Assembly (NCBI GenBank): GCA_947626915.1
Contig: CANQUA010000007.1
Coordinates: 1 to 64,000, forward strand
Direction: 5' to 3'
Length of the DNA stretch: 64,000 bases
From: an uncultured Lachnospiraceae bacterium
GTDB lineage: Bacteria > Bacillota > Clostridia > Lachnospirales > Lachnospiraceae
Numbering within the stretch: position 1 is the stretch's first letter; each line of letters starts with the position of its first letter. The notes under the pieces are model-generated. The model made no database searches. It had not been told where the DNA came from and saw only the letters and a list, made by a program, of their open reading frames with translations. Made by a program: the position numbers and the translations under genes. Shown here piece after piece: positions 25,950 through 34,895 of this stretch.

Positions 25950-27389
25950 TTAATAAGCTCTTCCCCAGTAAACCATCTTCTTCGCCGGTCTCCCGCAGCA
26001 TACGCACTTATCGGACAATTCTTCCTGAGCAAAGGGTATACATCTGGAAGTCGCCCCGGTGTCTTCCTTAATTTTATCCTCGCACTCCTGGCAGCCGCAC
26101 CACATGGCCTTCACAAAACCAGGCTTTTCATTGATCGTCTTTACAAACTCTTCGTAATCCGCCGCCGTATAAGTATGGGAATCCCGGTGCGCTTTTGCTT
26201 TCTCGAACATATCTTTCTGGATCGTCTCAAGAAGCCCGCCCACCTTCGTCTCCAGCTCCTCCAGCGATGTCACGATCTTCTCATGGGTATCGCGCCGCAC
26301 CAGCACCGCCTGGCCGTTCGCAATATCCTTGGGCCCGATCTCCACCCGCAGCGGGATCCCGCGCATCTCGCACTCGCTGAATTTCCAGCCCGGACTCTTG
26401 TCCGTATCGTCCGCTTTCACCCGGAACCCGGCGGCAATCAGACGGTCTTTCAGTTCATACGCTTTGTCCAGAACGCCCTCTTTCTTCTGCTGGATTGGAA
26501 TCACAATCACCTGGGTCGGGGCGATTCTGGGCGGCAGCACCAGACCGTTGTCGTCGCCGTGGACCATGATGATCGCGCCGATCAGGCGGGTCGTCATGCC
26601 CCAGGAGGTCTGATGAACATATTTCAGCGTATTGTCCTTATCCGCGAACTGGATGTTGAACGCTTTCGCGAAACCGTCGCCGAAATTGTGGCTGGTGCCG
26701 GACTGCAGCGCCTTGCCGTCGTGCATCAGCGCCTCGATCGTATAGGTGGCCTCCGCTCCTGCGAATTTCTCCTTATCGGTCTTGCGGCCCCGGATCATCG
26801 GGATCGCCAGCACTTCCTCGCAGAAATCCGCGTACACGTTCAGCATCAGCTCCGTCCGCTCCTGGGCCTCCTCCGCCGTCGCGTGGGCCGTATGCCCTTC
26901 CTGCCACAGGAATTCCCGGGAACGCAGAAACGGCCGGGTCGTCTTCTCCCAGCGCACCACCGAGCACCACTGGTTATAAAGCCTCGGCAGGTCGCGGTAG
27001 GAATGAATATCGTTGGCGTAGAAATCGCAGAACAATGTCTCCGAAGTCGGACGCACGCACATACGCTCCTGCAGCGGCTCCAGGCCGCCGTGAGTCACCC
27101 AGGCCACCTCCGGCGCAAACCCCTCTACATGGTCCTTCTCCTTCTGCAGCAGGCTCTCCGGAATGAACATGGGCATATAGACGTTCTCCACGCCCGTCGC
27201 CTTGAAGCGCGCGTCCAGCTCCTTCTGAATGTTCTCCCAGATCGCGTAGCCTGCCGGCTTGATGACCATGCAGCCCTTGACGCTGGCGTAATCGCAAAGC
27301 TCCGCCTTTTTCACTACATCCGTGTACCATTGGGCGAAATCCACATCCATGGACGTGATCGCCTCTACCAGTTTCTTGTCGTTTGCCAT
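25950..27389 (-). CDS. proS: Prolyl-tRNA synthetase
   Basis: Charges tRNA-Pro. The 479-residue protein lacks the insertion editing domain between class II motifs 2 and 3 and so belongs to the type 3 (archaeal/eukaryote-like) ProRS. Motif 1 region ([12 protein letters not shown]), TSE (RPTSETLFC), motif 2 ([14 protein letters not shown]) and the zinc-site region ([22 protein letters not shown]) are visible. AAAAGGAG precedes the ATG. Expression is controlled by an upstream T-box leader, and a repeat array separates the T-box terminator from the gene. Confidence 0.96.
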   Translation of the reverse strand: MANDKKLVEAITSMDVDFAQWYTDVVKKAELCDYASVKGCMVIKPAGYAIWENIQKELDARFKATGVENVYMPMFIPESLLQKEKDHVEGFAPEVAWVTHGGLEPLQERMCVRPTSETLFCDFYANDIHSYRDLPRLYNQWCSVVRWEKTTRPFLRSREFLWQEGHTAHATAEEAQERTELMLNVYADFCEEVLAIPMIRGRKTDKEKFAGAEATYTIEALMHDGKALQSGTSHNFGDGFAKAFNIQFADKDNTLKYVHQTSWGMTTRLIGAIIMVHGDDNGLVLPPRIAPTQVIVIPIQQKKEGVLDKAYELKDRLIAAGFRVKADDTDKSPGWKFSECEMRGIPLRVEIGPKDIANGQAVLVRRDTHEKIVTSLEELETKVGGLLETIQKDMFEKAKAHRDSHTYTAADYEEFVKTINEKPGFVKAMWCGCQECEDKIKEDTGATSRCIPFAQEELSDKCVCCGRPAKKMVYWGRAY

Positions 27390-27450
27390 GATGATTTCTC
27401 CTTTTTCTTACAAATTAACGCTCCATCCGCCGTGCCCGGCTTGCTGTTCT

Positions 27451-27670
27451 GTCCCCGGACGAAGATTGGCCTTTCCCGGCTATACGCCGGTTTGCTGTCG
27501 AGTCCCGGGGCATTGCCGGCCTTTCCCGGCTATGCGCCCGGCCCGCCGTTTTGTCCCGGACGAAGATTGGCCTTCCCCGGCCATGCACCGGTTTGCTGTC
27601 GGGTCCCGGGGAAAAGGCCAGACTTTCCCGCCTCTGTGTCCGGCTGAACCGGAACCGTCCAATCCCGGGG
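27451..27670. repeat. GC-rich ~50-bp repeats between the proS T-box and proS
   Basis: About four diverged units of roughly 50 bases share GGCCTTTCCCGGCTAT and GTCCCGGGG blocks. The sequence GTCCCGGACGAAGATTGG recurs after about 102 bases (27451, 27553). The array is transcribed as part of the proS mRNA leader when the T-box permits read-through. Confidence 0.7.
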
Positions 27671-27671
27671 A

Positions 27672-27965
27672 TAAAAAAACACCCGGTCCCTGCGTCCGCG
27701 CGACGAGGGACCGGATGATGGATATCCGGCGGTACCACCCTGATTGACCGGCCGCCCGTCCTGCTCCGCAACGCTTCCGCCGCGCCGCAGAATACAGCCG
27801 ATCCTCTCTGCTCTTCCATAACGCCGAAGCCGCGCCGTACTTTCATACGGGACTCCGAGGCGGGTTCCGCTTCCCTTGACATCAGGGCCTCGCACCATAC
27901 GGCCTTTCTCTGGAAATGTATGTCCGCGTACTGTTCCTCATCAACGTCTGTGTTTCTGTATCAAT
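27672..27965 (-). promoter_or_regulatory. T-box riboswitch controlling proS
   Basis: The minus-strand RNA has GATGAGGAACAGTA near the start of Stem I, GGAACCCGCC as a possible specifier region (CCC or CCG would read proline) and the T-box core AGGGTGGTACCGC at about 27728-27741. It ends with a terminator: GGTCCCTCG pairing with CAGGGACC and followed by TTTTTTT. Uncharged tRNA-Pro would stabilise the antiterminator and let transcription reach proS. The exact specifier codon was not confirmed by folding. Confidence 0.92.
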
Positions 27966-27971
27966 AGGGTG

Positions 27972-28000
27972 ATTTTACGTTATTTGGGCGGATTTGTCAA
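27972..28000 (-). promoter_or_regulatory. Promoter for the proS T-box leader
   Basis: Minus strand TTGACA (28000-27995), 17-base spacer, TAAAAT (27977-27972), just upstream of the T-box. Confidence 0.85.
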
Positions 28001-28030
28001 GGACTTTGCGCGCGGTTCCGCCCGCCTCCT

Positions 28031-29398
28031 CTATCCGCGGATCGCCCGCGTGATCTCCTCCACCTTTTCCTCCGTCAGGATATACTTCCTGTGGAAATAA
28101 AAGATCGCAGCCAGCAGCCCGGCAATCGGCAGCACGGTCATGGTCAGGCGCAGACCCATCACCGAAGATGCGGCGGCCTTCACAGCGGCAGCGGTCTCCG
28201 ACGTATCGCTGCTCAGCTTCGTGACCGACAGGCACACCGCCGCGATCAGTGCCGCCACGCCGGAAGCCAGCTTCACCACGAACGTCTGCATGGAAAAAAT
28301 CACGCTTTCATCGCGGCGGTGGTTCTTCCATTCTCCGTAATCCACCGTATTCGCCAGGAAAACCGTCGTCAGCACCGTCAGCATACCGAACGCGACAAAG
28401 ATGAAAAACGCCGGCACAAACAGCGCAAAGATACTCGTTACATTCAAAAGCATAAACAGCAGAAGCACCGCATAGCCCACGATCGCCAGTCCGAAGCTCA
28501 GGTAAAAAACCTTCATGGCGCTCAAAAATTTGCGGACCAGCGGGAAAAACAGCATCATGGACAGGATCTGGATCCCGCCGCCAAAGGTATTAAACAGCGT
28601 ATAGCTGTTGTACCAGGCCTCTCCGCCGAAGTCATATTTAAAGAAATAAATGACCAGATTGGACGTGATATAAAGGGAGCAGTTGATCAGCACAATACTG
28701 ATCACGATCGTCATGGCCTGATCATTCTGCAGCAAAGACTTAAACATCTGTCCCACTGACGGCGACTCCACGTCCACCGTCGATTTTTCCCGGATGCTCA
28801 CGCAGGTGATCGTGATGAACACGATAAACAGCACGGCCAGGATCAGTGCGTATCTCGCAAAACCGCTCCGCTCGTCTCCCTGTCCCAGGGCGTACACGCA
28901 CTGCATCGTAATGATCGTCACCAGCGCGGAACCGACCCCGGCGCAGGAACGGGCCAGCGTGGACAGATTCTCCCTCTCTTTGCCGCCTTCTGTAAACGCG
29001 GGGATCATGGACCAGAACGGAATATCCATCATCGTGTAGGTCACGCCCCATAAAATATAGGTGATCGCCGCGTAGGCAATCAGTCCTCCGCCGTCTATGG
29101 AGGGCGGGGCCGCGAACATAAAATAAAGGATCACCGCGTTTAAAACCGTCCCGATCAGGAGCCATGGACGGAATTTGCCCCATTTGGTCCTGGTTTTCGC
29201 CACGATCACGCCCATGATCGGATCATTGAACGCGTCGAACACCCGCGCCGCCATCAGGATGACCCCCATGGCAATAGCGCTGACTCCCAGAATATCCTGG
29301 TAATAATACAGGATATAGCTCGCTGACAGCATATACACCATATCCTTGCCCACGGCCCCCAGACCGTAGGAGACTTTTTCTTTCGCCGTTAATTTCAT
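28031..29398 (-). CDS. GPH-family sugar:cation symporter
   Basis: Member of the glycoside-pentoside-hexuronide (MelB-like) branch of the major facilitator superfamily, 455 residues with about 12 membrane helices. Signature regions are the N-terminal VSYGLGAVGKDMVY, the DAFNDPIMGVIVAKT cation/sugar-site segment, KWGKFRPWLL and NTVDYGEWKNHRRDE. It imports a glycoside or pentoside with Na+ or H+. No glycosidase is beside it, so the substrate cannot be named. The ATG at 29398 follows a GGGAGAG site. Confidence 0.9.
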   Translation of the reverse strand: MKLTAKEKVSYGLGAVGKDMVYMLSASYILYYYQDILGVSAIAMGVILMAARVFDAFNDPIMGVIVAKTRTKWGKFRPWLLIGTVLNAVILYFMFAAPPSIDGGGLIAYAAITYILWGVTYTMMDIPFWSMIPAFTEGGKERENLSTLARSCAGVGSALVTIITMQCVYALGQGDERSGFARYALILAVLFIVFITITCVSIREKSTVDVESPSVGQMFKSLLQNDQAMTIVISIVLINCSLYITSNLVIYFFKYDFGGEAWYNSYTLFNTFGGGIQILSMMLFFPLVRKFLSAMKVFYLSFGLAIVGYAVLLLFMLLNVTSIFALFVPAFFIFVAFGMLTVLTTVFLANTVDYGEWKNHRRDESVIFSMQTFVVKLASGVAALIAAVCLSVTKLSSDTSETAAAVKAAASSVMGLRLTMTVLPIAGLLAAIFYFHRKYILTEEKVEEITRAIRG

Positions 29399-29454
29399 GC
29401 CTCTCCCTCTTTCCGCCGTGCAACGGCTTTATTGTCATAAACTGCCCCCTGCCG

Positions 29455-29706
29455 TCATTTCTTCGTGATACTGTTCACCAGCCAGATGACAATGCACGCG
29501 CCTATGGCCGACACGATCAGATTGCCGAAAAACCCGCTGCCGCTGATGCCCACGATGCCCAGAACCAGCCGGCCCACGATGCCGCCGACAACGCCCAGGA
29601 TGACATTGCGAACCAGGCTTCCCTGATTATTCATGATCTTGGACGCCAGCCAGCCAGCCAACGCGCCAACCACCAGCGTACCGATCAATCCCAGACCATT
29701 CATCAT
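29455..29706 (-). CDS. GlsB/YeaQ/YmgE-family membrane protein
   Basis: Small integral membrane protein of 83 residues, three predicted helices with glycine-zipper spacing (LVVGALAGWLASKIM, ILGVVGGIVGRLVLGIVG). The family is called transglycosylase-associated or general-stress membrane protein; its function is unclear. GGAGGAG precedes the ATG and a good promoter lies at 29765-29793. Confidence 0.88.
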   Translation of the reverse strand: MMNGLGLIGTLVVGALAGWLASKIMNNQGSLVRNVILGVVGGIVGRLVLGIVGISGSGFFGNLIVSAIGACIVIWLVNSITKK

Positions 29707-29764
29707 AAATACTCCTCCTTTGCATGATAATCAAACCGTGCATATGAAAAACGATTCTGAAAAT

Positions 29765-29793
29765 ATTGTACCATGCGGAAGTCCGTTTGTCAC
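29765..29793 (-). promoter_or_regulatory. Promoter for the GlsB-type gene
   Basis: Minus strand GTGACA (29793-29788), 17-base spacer, TACAAT (29770-29765). Confidence 0.7.
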
Positions 29794-30041
29794 CAGGAAC
29801 CTGGCCGCAAATGAAACTTTTCCAAACGAATTCTTTCAGGCCATTGTCTGCACGGCGGGGCGTATTGGGGGGATTTGCACGCTTCGGCCATTCCGGAAAA
29901 TCCCCGGAAACCCGGGATCCGCCCGCGGACCCGTCCGAACCGGAAGCGGGACAGGGCGTCCGCACGGGGCCCACGTGAGAATACCGTCTGTGAAAAGTGA
30001 AGGGCAGCAACTTGTCAGTCGTTTTTACTGTAAACTAATCT

Positions 30042-30094
30042 GGTAAACTTAATTAACATTTATAGTTGACATTAGATCTGAGATGCCGTATAAT
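30042..30094 (+). promoter_or_regulatory. bioY promoter with a possible BirA operator
   Basis: A perfect promoter, TTGACA (30066-30071), 17-base spacer, TATAAT (30089-30094). Half-sites GGTAAAC (30042-30048) and GTTGACA (30065-30071) are inverted with a 16-base gap, like the BirA biotin-repressor pattern, and the second overlaps the -35. A further TGTAAAC lies at 30029. The promoter is convincing; the operator is inference. The leader to bioY is about 190 bases and I found no known riboswitch in it. Confidence 0.65.
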
Positions 30095-30290
30095 TCTCAT
30101 CGGATGAAAACATCCCCGAAGCCGGAAACATGGCAGCCGGACGCCGGGCCCCGACCGATCTGCAGAGGCCCAAAATACCGGTCCGAATCCGGCCTGTCCG
30201 CAGTACCGGTTCCCTGCAAAAACCCGTTCCTGTCGGTCAGCCATGATCCGCTCCGCATAACCTTATTAGCAAAGCAGGAGGACATTTCAC

Positions 30291-30863
30291 ATGAATCATC
30301 CAGACAAAACCACCGCCAAACCCATTCTGACCACCAGAGAAATGGCCGTCACCGCTCTTATGACGGCGCTGATCTGTGTCCTGGGGCCCATTGCGTTCCC
30401 GATTCCGTTCCTTTCCCCGGTTCCCATCTCTCTGGGAACCCTGGCGATCTACCTGGCCGTCTACATGCTGGGGCTGAAGGACGGGATGCTGAGCGTCGCA
30501 GTCTATCTGCTGCTGGGCCTGGCAGGGCTGCCCGTCTTCACCGGCTTCACCGGCGGTCTGGCAAAAGTAGCCGGTCCTACGGGAGGATATATGATAGGGT
30601 ATCTGTTTCTGGCCGCAACAGAGGGATTTTTCACAGATCATTTTCACGGAAAAAAGCTTATGGCGGCGGCCGGCATGGTCATTGGCACCGCTCTGCTCTA
30701 TCTCTTCGGAACTCTTTGGCTGGCGTTTCAGATGAACCTGACCTTTTTCGCCGCTTTGGGCGTCGGCGTGCTGCCCTACCTGCCCGGAGATACCGCCAAA
30801 ATACTGATCGCGCTCTCGCTGGGAAGCGCCATCCGGTACAGCCTTTCCAGGGAAAATTGCTGA
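30291..30863 (+). CDS. bioY: Biotin transporter BioY (ECF S component)
   Basis: Substrate-binding membrane subunit of an energy-coupling-factor biotin importer, 190 residues with six membrane helices. Family features are the N-terminal LTTREMAVTALMTALICVLG, PVPISLGTLAIYLAVYMLG and the GGPTGGY-like KVAGPTGGYMIGYL. AGCAGGAGG precedes the ATG. No EcfA or EcfT gene is adjacent, so it must share a common energising module or act alone. A long leader and possible BirA site suggest biotin-dependent control. Confidence 0.94.
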   Translation: MNHPDKTTAKPILTTREMAVTALMTALICVLGPIAFPIPFLSPVPISLGTLAIYLAVYMLGLKDGMLSVAVYLLLGLAGLPVFTGFTGGLAKVAGPTGGYMIGYLFLAATEGFFTDHFHGKKLMAAAGMVIGTALLYLFGTLWLAFQMNLTFFAALGVGVLPYLPGDTAKILIALSLGSAIRYSLSRENC

Positions 30864-30943
30864 ATTAACCTTCTCCCGCGGGAGTCTCCCTGCCGGTTTT
30901 AGATTGTATACATTAAAATTTTCTAAAATCAGCATGTGTGTAC

Positions 30944-30971
30944 TTGATTTTCCCGTCAATAACAGTATAAT
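30944..30971 (+). promoter_or_regulatory. Promoter for an orphan RNA
   Basis: TTGATT, 16-base spacer, perfect TATAAT. No open reading frame of the plus strand follows; the transcript would end at the strong terminator at 31242-31273. Confidence 0.65.
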
Positions 30972-30977
30972 AGAAAA

Positions 30978-31273
30978 TAGAAGTTGGTTTAATTAGCTAG
31001 ATTATTTAATTTGTTTGGTTATATTAGAAAATATTCAGCTGTTTTTTGTTAACTCTGCGATTTGAAGAAAATTATTTCGGTTCGGACTTGCCGGCCGGCT
31101 GATGACTGTTATGAAGCGCCATTGTGTGAAGCTTATCAAACCGGCACATCCGCGTTAAGGCAGAGTACAGTTCCGGACATATCCCAGGGCGGCGTCACGT
31201 AAAGCATCCCTTGTGCGGATCGCTGCATGGCTGGGTGGTCAGAGAGGACGTGGGGGGACGTCCTCTCTTTTTT
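30978..31273 (+). ncRNA. Probable structured noncoding RNA of unassigned family
   Basis: A transcription unit of about 295 bases with a promoter at 30944-30971 and a strong terminator (GAGAGGACGT at 31242-31251 with ACGTCCTCTC at 31258-31267, then six T). No protein gene fits. The 3' half folds into a long rod: 31111-31118 pairs with 31221-31228 (7 of 8), and 31148-31160 with 31209-31220 (12 pairs, two G-U, one bulge). A 29-base 5' bulge separates the helices. The first 100 bases are AT-rich. It lacks SRP RNA, tmRNA and RNase P hallmarks. 6S RNA and the raiA motif are possible families that I cannot confirm by eye. Confidence 0.6.
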
Positions 31274-31281
31274 ATTCTCCT

Positions 31282-32535
31282 TCACCGGCCGTCCGGTTCC
31301 GTTCCGCAGGAAAATTCTTTTATGACCAGCGTTCCCACCGGTCCCAGCAGCACCCCCGGTATTCCAAAAAGCTGCAGCCCCACATAGATCGACACAAGCG
31401 TCTCCAACGGCGAAAGCCCTACCCGGTCTCCCAGAAGCTTCGCCTCCAGAATCTCCCGAATAAGATAACAGACCACATACAGCCCCGCAAGGATCAGACC
31501 TCTCTGCCATTTCTTCCGCAGGAAACAGACCAGCGCCCAGGGCAGCAGCACCGTCCCGGTCCCGAACAGCGGCAGTGCGTCCAGCAGTCCCAGGCCGATC
31601 CCGGCCAGAATGTAATAGGGGCTTTTCAGCAAAAAGAGGCCCGCCATACACACGGCCATGATCAGCAGGAGGATGATGCCCTGCGCCCGCAGATACGCCC
31701 TGCCGACGATCTCCAGCACATGTCCCACCCGCCTGTATTCCGGCCAAAAGACCGATTTTTTCAGACGCCGCCGGATCTCTTCCATCTCCCGGATAAACAG
31801 TATCACGCCTACGACGAAGAGCACGGTTACAATCGCCGCTTTTGCAAAATACTGGGCGGCCGCCATAGAATTTCCCATCAGATAAGGCATAAAGCCCTGG
31901 CTCAGCCGGTCCCTCAGATTCAGCAGCATTTCCTGAACCAGATGTACCATAGACCCTTCCTTCAGCGCCAGCCGTTCCTCCATCTGATGGCAGGCCCCCG
32001 TCAGCCACCGGTTCAGCCTGTCCAGCCAGACCGGCGCCTGCTCCATCAAAAGCATTCCCTGACTGTAAAGCCGCTTCCCGCCGAAATAAACCACCGCTCC
32101 CAGGACCGCCAGGATCCCGCACAGCTCCAGCATCCCGATCACGCAGGGCGCGATACCGATCCTGCGCCCCCCGATCCGGAACCGGAGCCGTTCCGCCGCC
32201 TTTTCCGCCGACGGCTTTAACAGCACCGCCGCCGCACAGGCCAGCGCAAAAGGGAGCACCAGCGGCAGAAGGCAGCGAAATATCAGATACACCGCCGCGG
32301 TAACTCCCAGGATCCTCAGCGCCCGTCTCCGCCGGACGTCCGGTCCCGAAGCTGCGCCCGGAAACCATTTCCCCGTTTCTGCGGCCGCGTTCCCCGTATC
32401 CGGAAGGCGGCTGCCCGGCCCTGTCTGTTTCGGCTCCGCGGCCGGAGTCCTTTCCCCTATGCTTTTTTCCGCCCGGATTTCCCGGCGCGCCGCTTTCTCC
32501 GCCAGGTAATTCTTCGCTTCGTTTTCCTTTCCCAT
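31282..32535 (-). CDS. AI-2E/YtvI-type membrane protein
   Basis: Member of the AI-2E transporter superfamily, which includes sporulation membrane protein YtvI, TqsA and Na+/H+ antiporter-like proteins. After a charged N-terminal tail of about 55 residues there are seven to eight membrane helices (AAVYLIFRCLLPLVLPFALA, LLIMAVCMAGLFLLKS). The C-terminal family signature is VSIYVGLQLFGIPGVLLGPV. The start at 32535 (MGKENEAKN) has GGGAGG eight bases upstream; a further in-frame stretch of Arg-rich codons upstream lacks a site and looks noncoding. Substrate unknown. Confidence 0.85.
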   Translation of the reverse strand: MGKENEAKNYLAEKAARREIRAEKSIGERTPAAEPKQTGPGSRLPDTGNAAAETGKWFPGAASGPDVRRRRALRILGVTAAVYLIFRCLLPLVLPFALACAAAVLLKPSAEKAAERLRFRIGGRRIGIAPCVIGMLELCGILAVLGAVVYFGGKRLYSQGMLLMEQAPVWLDRLNRWLTGACHQMEERLALKEGSMVHLVQEMLLNLRDRLSQGFMPYLMGNSMAAAQYFAKAAIVTVLFVVGVILFIREMEEIRRRLKKSVFWPEYRRVGHVLEIVGRAYLRAQGIILLLIMAVCMAGLFLLKSPYYILAGIGLGLLDALPLFGTGTVLLPWALVCFLRKKWQRGLILAGLYVVCYLIREILEAKLLGDRVGLSPLETLVSIYVGLQLFGIPGVLLGPVGTLVIKEFSCGTEPDGR

Positions 32536-32696
32536 CTTCCCCGCCTCCCGCCTGCCGCGCTTTCCAAGCCCGTCACGGTTCCCCGTAGCCAAACGAAGCG
32601 GGAAAGGAATTCTCCGCGCCAGGCGAATCCCTCTCCCGCTCCGATCCTTTCCCGCGTCAGCCACCTCAGGGAAAGTATGCGTCGTCTTTCTTTTTC

Positions 32697-34526
32697 CTAT
32701 ACGCTTTTGATCCAGACGAAATCAAACGCTCTCATCCGAAGTTTTTCCGTTCCATCCAGCGAGTCGCCGCTTACCAGATCCGTGCCGCCCCCGCTCCACG
32801 GGATCTCCTTCCAGCTTCTGCTGAAATTGAAAACGCCGGTCAGCGTCTCGGTCCCGGTGGTCCGGCGAAGCATGAGCACGCTGTCGTTTCCGGTTTCCAG
32901 TACCTGCGCCTCCGCCTCCGCCCCAAACGCCTCATGGGCCGCGCGAAGCGTTTCCAGCTTCCGGAGCCCCCCAAACAGACTGTTCTGGAGCGTCCCGTCC
33001 TTCGCGATATTATCCACCAGGTGCCACTGGAATTTTCCCCTGTGGATATAGCGGGAATCCAGCCGCTTCTCCGGATCGTCCTTGTAAGTATAATCGTTCA
33101 CCTGCCCCACCTCGTCCCCGCTGTAAATCACGGGGATACCGGCCTGAAACAGCATAAAGCCGTGAAGCATCAGATCCAGCCGGAGCGCCAGCTGCATCCC
33201 GTACTCGTCGCCGCAGAAACCGGCCTTCTCGATCCCGCACATGGAGGCCGTGGTGCCGCAGAACCGGGCGTCCCGGGTGATCGGGTCATTGTTATACAAC
33301 TCGCCGCGGCTGAAACTGTCACCGGCCTTGCCCGTGAAGAAATCGTTCAGAAACTGCTTATGGGGAACCTGCATCATGCCCCACTGGGCCAGCGTATCAT
33401 AATCCAGCCCCCAGCCGATATCGTCGTGGCACCGCAGGTAATTTAAAAATGTGTAGGTCTTCGGCAGTTCATAGACGGCGGTCAGCTGTTTTTTCAGGAG
33501 ACGCACGTCCTGAGTCGCTACCGTGTGCCAGACCGTCGCCATGGTCGTCACATTGTAAAGCATATGACATTCCGGCTTTTCCACCGTTCCGAAATAAGGC
33601 GCCACCTTGACCGGCTCCATCACGACCTCGCCCAGAAGCAGCGTCCCCGGGCACACGATCTCCCCGATCATCCGCATCATCCGCACCAGGGTATGGACCT
33701 GGGGCAGATTCCGGCAGGTCGTCCCCAGCTGCTTCCATATATAAGGAACCGCGTCCAGCCGGATCACATCCACCCCCAGATTGGTGAGGAACAGATAGTT
33801 TTTGACCATCTCGTTAAACACCGTCGGGTTGCTGTAATTCAGATCCCACTGATAGGGATAGAACGTCGTCATCACATGTTTGCCCACATCCTGCAGCCAG
33901 GTGAAATTGCCGGGGGCCGTCGTGGGAAAAACCTGCGGAACCGTCTTCTCGTACTGCATGGGGATCTCCCAGCTGTCAAAAAAGAAATAACGGTCCTGAT
34001 ATTCCTTCTCTCCGGCCCTCGCGCGCCGCGCCCACTCATGGTCCTCGGAAGTATGGTTCATAACAAAATCCAGGCACAGACTGACGCCCTGTTTATGGCA
34101 CGCCCCGGCCAGATGCTCCAGATCCTCCACGGTCCCCAGCTGCGTTTGGACCTTCCGGAAATCCGACACCGCGTAGCCGCCGTCGGAACGTCCCGCCGGA
34201 GATTCCATCAGCGGCATCAGATGCAGATAATTCACGCCGCAGGACCGTATGTAATCCAGGTGGGACTCGACGCCTTTCAGATCGCCGGCAAACTGGCCCG
34301 TATACATCATCATTCCCAGCAGGCCGCTGCCCTTAAACCAGTCCGGATCAGCCTCCCGCTTCCGATCCAGCTCCTTCAGCTCTTCCTTCCGCGCGTCATC
34401 AAATTCCGCCATGGCGGCGCAAAGCTCCGCGAACCTGGCTTCATCGTCATAGAGCTCCATGTAAAGCCATTTCAGCTCGTCGTAATGCTTCGCCAGTCTC
34501 CGCTCAAATACGCTCTTCCCTTCCAC
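32697..34526 (-). CDS. GH13 alpha-amylase-family enzyme, amylosucrase-like
   Basis: 609-residue glycoside hydrolase family 13 protein resembling amylosucrase (subfamily 4), which splits sucrose and builds alpha-1,4-glucan, or a sucrose hydrolase/phosphorylase. The helical N-terminal domain (residues 1-75) precedes a TIM barrel with the four GH13 regions: DFVMNHTSEDHEWA, GVDVIRLDAVPYIWKQ with the nucleophile Asp, LLLGEVVM with the acid/base Glu, and LRCHDDIGW with the third acid. The ADPDWFKG, GMMMYTGQFAGDL and SPAGRSDGGYAV segments are typical of amylosucrase relatives. It is divergent from an AraC regulator that probably controls it. Confidence 0.88.
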   Translation of the reverse strand: MEGKSVFERRLAKHYDELKWLYMELYDDEARFAELCAAMAEFDDARKEELKELDRKREADPDWFKGSGLLGMMMYTGQFAGDLKGVESHLDYIRSCGVNYLHLMPLMESPAGRSDGGYAVSDFRKVQTQLGTVEDLEHLAGACHKQGVSLCLDFVMNHTSEDHEWARRARAGEKEYQDRYFFFDSWEIPMQYEKTVPQVFPTTAPGNFTWLQDVGKHVMTTFYPYQWDLNYSNPTVFNEMVKNYLFLTNLGVDVIRLDAVPYIWKQLGTTCRNLPQVHTLVRMMRMIGEIVCPGTLLLGEVVMEPVKVAPYFGTVEKPECHMLYNVTTMATVWHTVATQDVRLLKKQLTAVYELPKTYTFLNYLRCHDDIGWGLDYDTLAQWGMMQVPHKQFLNDFFTGKAGDSFSRGELYNNDPITRDARFCGTTASMCGIEKAGFCGDEYGMQLALRLDLMLHGFMLFQAGIPVIYSGDEVGQVNDYTYKDDPEKRLDSRYIHRGKFQWHLVDNIAKDGTLQNSLFGGLRKLETLRAAHEAFGAEAEAQVLETGNDSVLMLRRTTGTETLTGVFNFSRSWKEIPWSGGGTDLVSGDSLDGTEKLRMRAFDFVWIKSV

Positions 34527-34895
34527 TTCGTCACTTCCTAATATTCTATCTTTTTAGAAAACAGCCGTCCGGGCAAAAAAGCGCCCGCCTGGCACTCTTT
34601 TTCCGCGCGGTTATTTTTGTCATTTTACCATCCCGCGGCAGGACTGTCAACCATACAGAATTCTTAAAAAAAAGCAGCAGGATAATTTTCATGATTTTAT
34701 ACCAAAATGCTGTTTTTCAGAATAAGACTTGATATCGGATTGCATTTCAGTATATAATAGAGTCAAACAACTCCTGTGTATGTCAAATATTGCAAAATAA
34801 GAAGCCGATTTATGACTGTCTCTGTGCGTTACGACAAACAATCACTCACACAAGGCGTCTTTTAGACCCCTGGACGAAGAAAGGAGTTTTGTCAT
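34527..34895. other. Divergent intergenic region between the GH13 gene and the AraC regulator
   Basis: About 370 bases. It contains a GC-rich hairpin near 34567-34610 on the GH13 side, an AT-rich middle and the promoter at 34729-34758 for the regulator. No gene is seen. Confidence 0.6.
34729..34758 (+). promoter_or_regulatory. Promoter for the AraC-type regulator
   Basis: TTGATA, 18-base spacer, TATAAT. The regulator and the GH13 gene probably share control through this region. Confidence 0.65.

Noticed and set aside
30083..30868. A 261-codon plus-strand frame that starts beside the bioY promoter and covers bioY
   Set aside because: It is in a different frame from bioY, which has the family motifs and ribosome site.
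30978..31273. SRP RNA, tmRNA or RNase P RNA for the orphan transcript
   Set aside because: It lacks the GGTCAGGTCCGGAAGGAA-type SRP loop, the tmRNA T-loop and CCA end, and RNase P conserved regions. 6S or raiA were left as open options.
31136..32368. A 410-codon frame overlapping the AI-2E-type gene and the orphan RNA
   Set aside because: It runs in another frame of the same strand over the AI-2E gene, is Gly/Ala/Arg-rich and has no ribosome site. It does not explain the promoter and terminator of the RNA.
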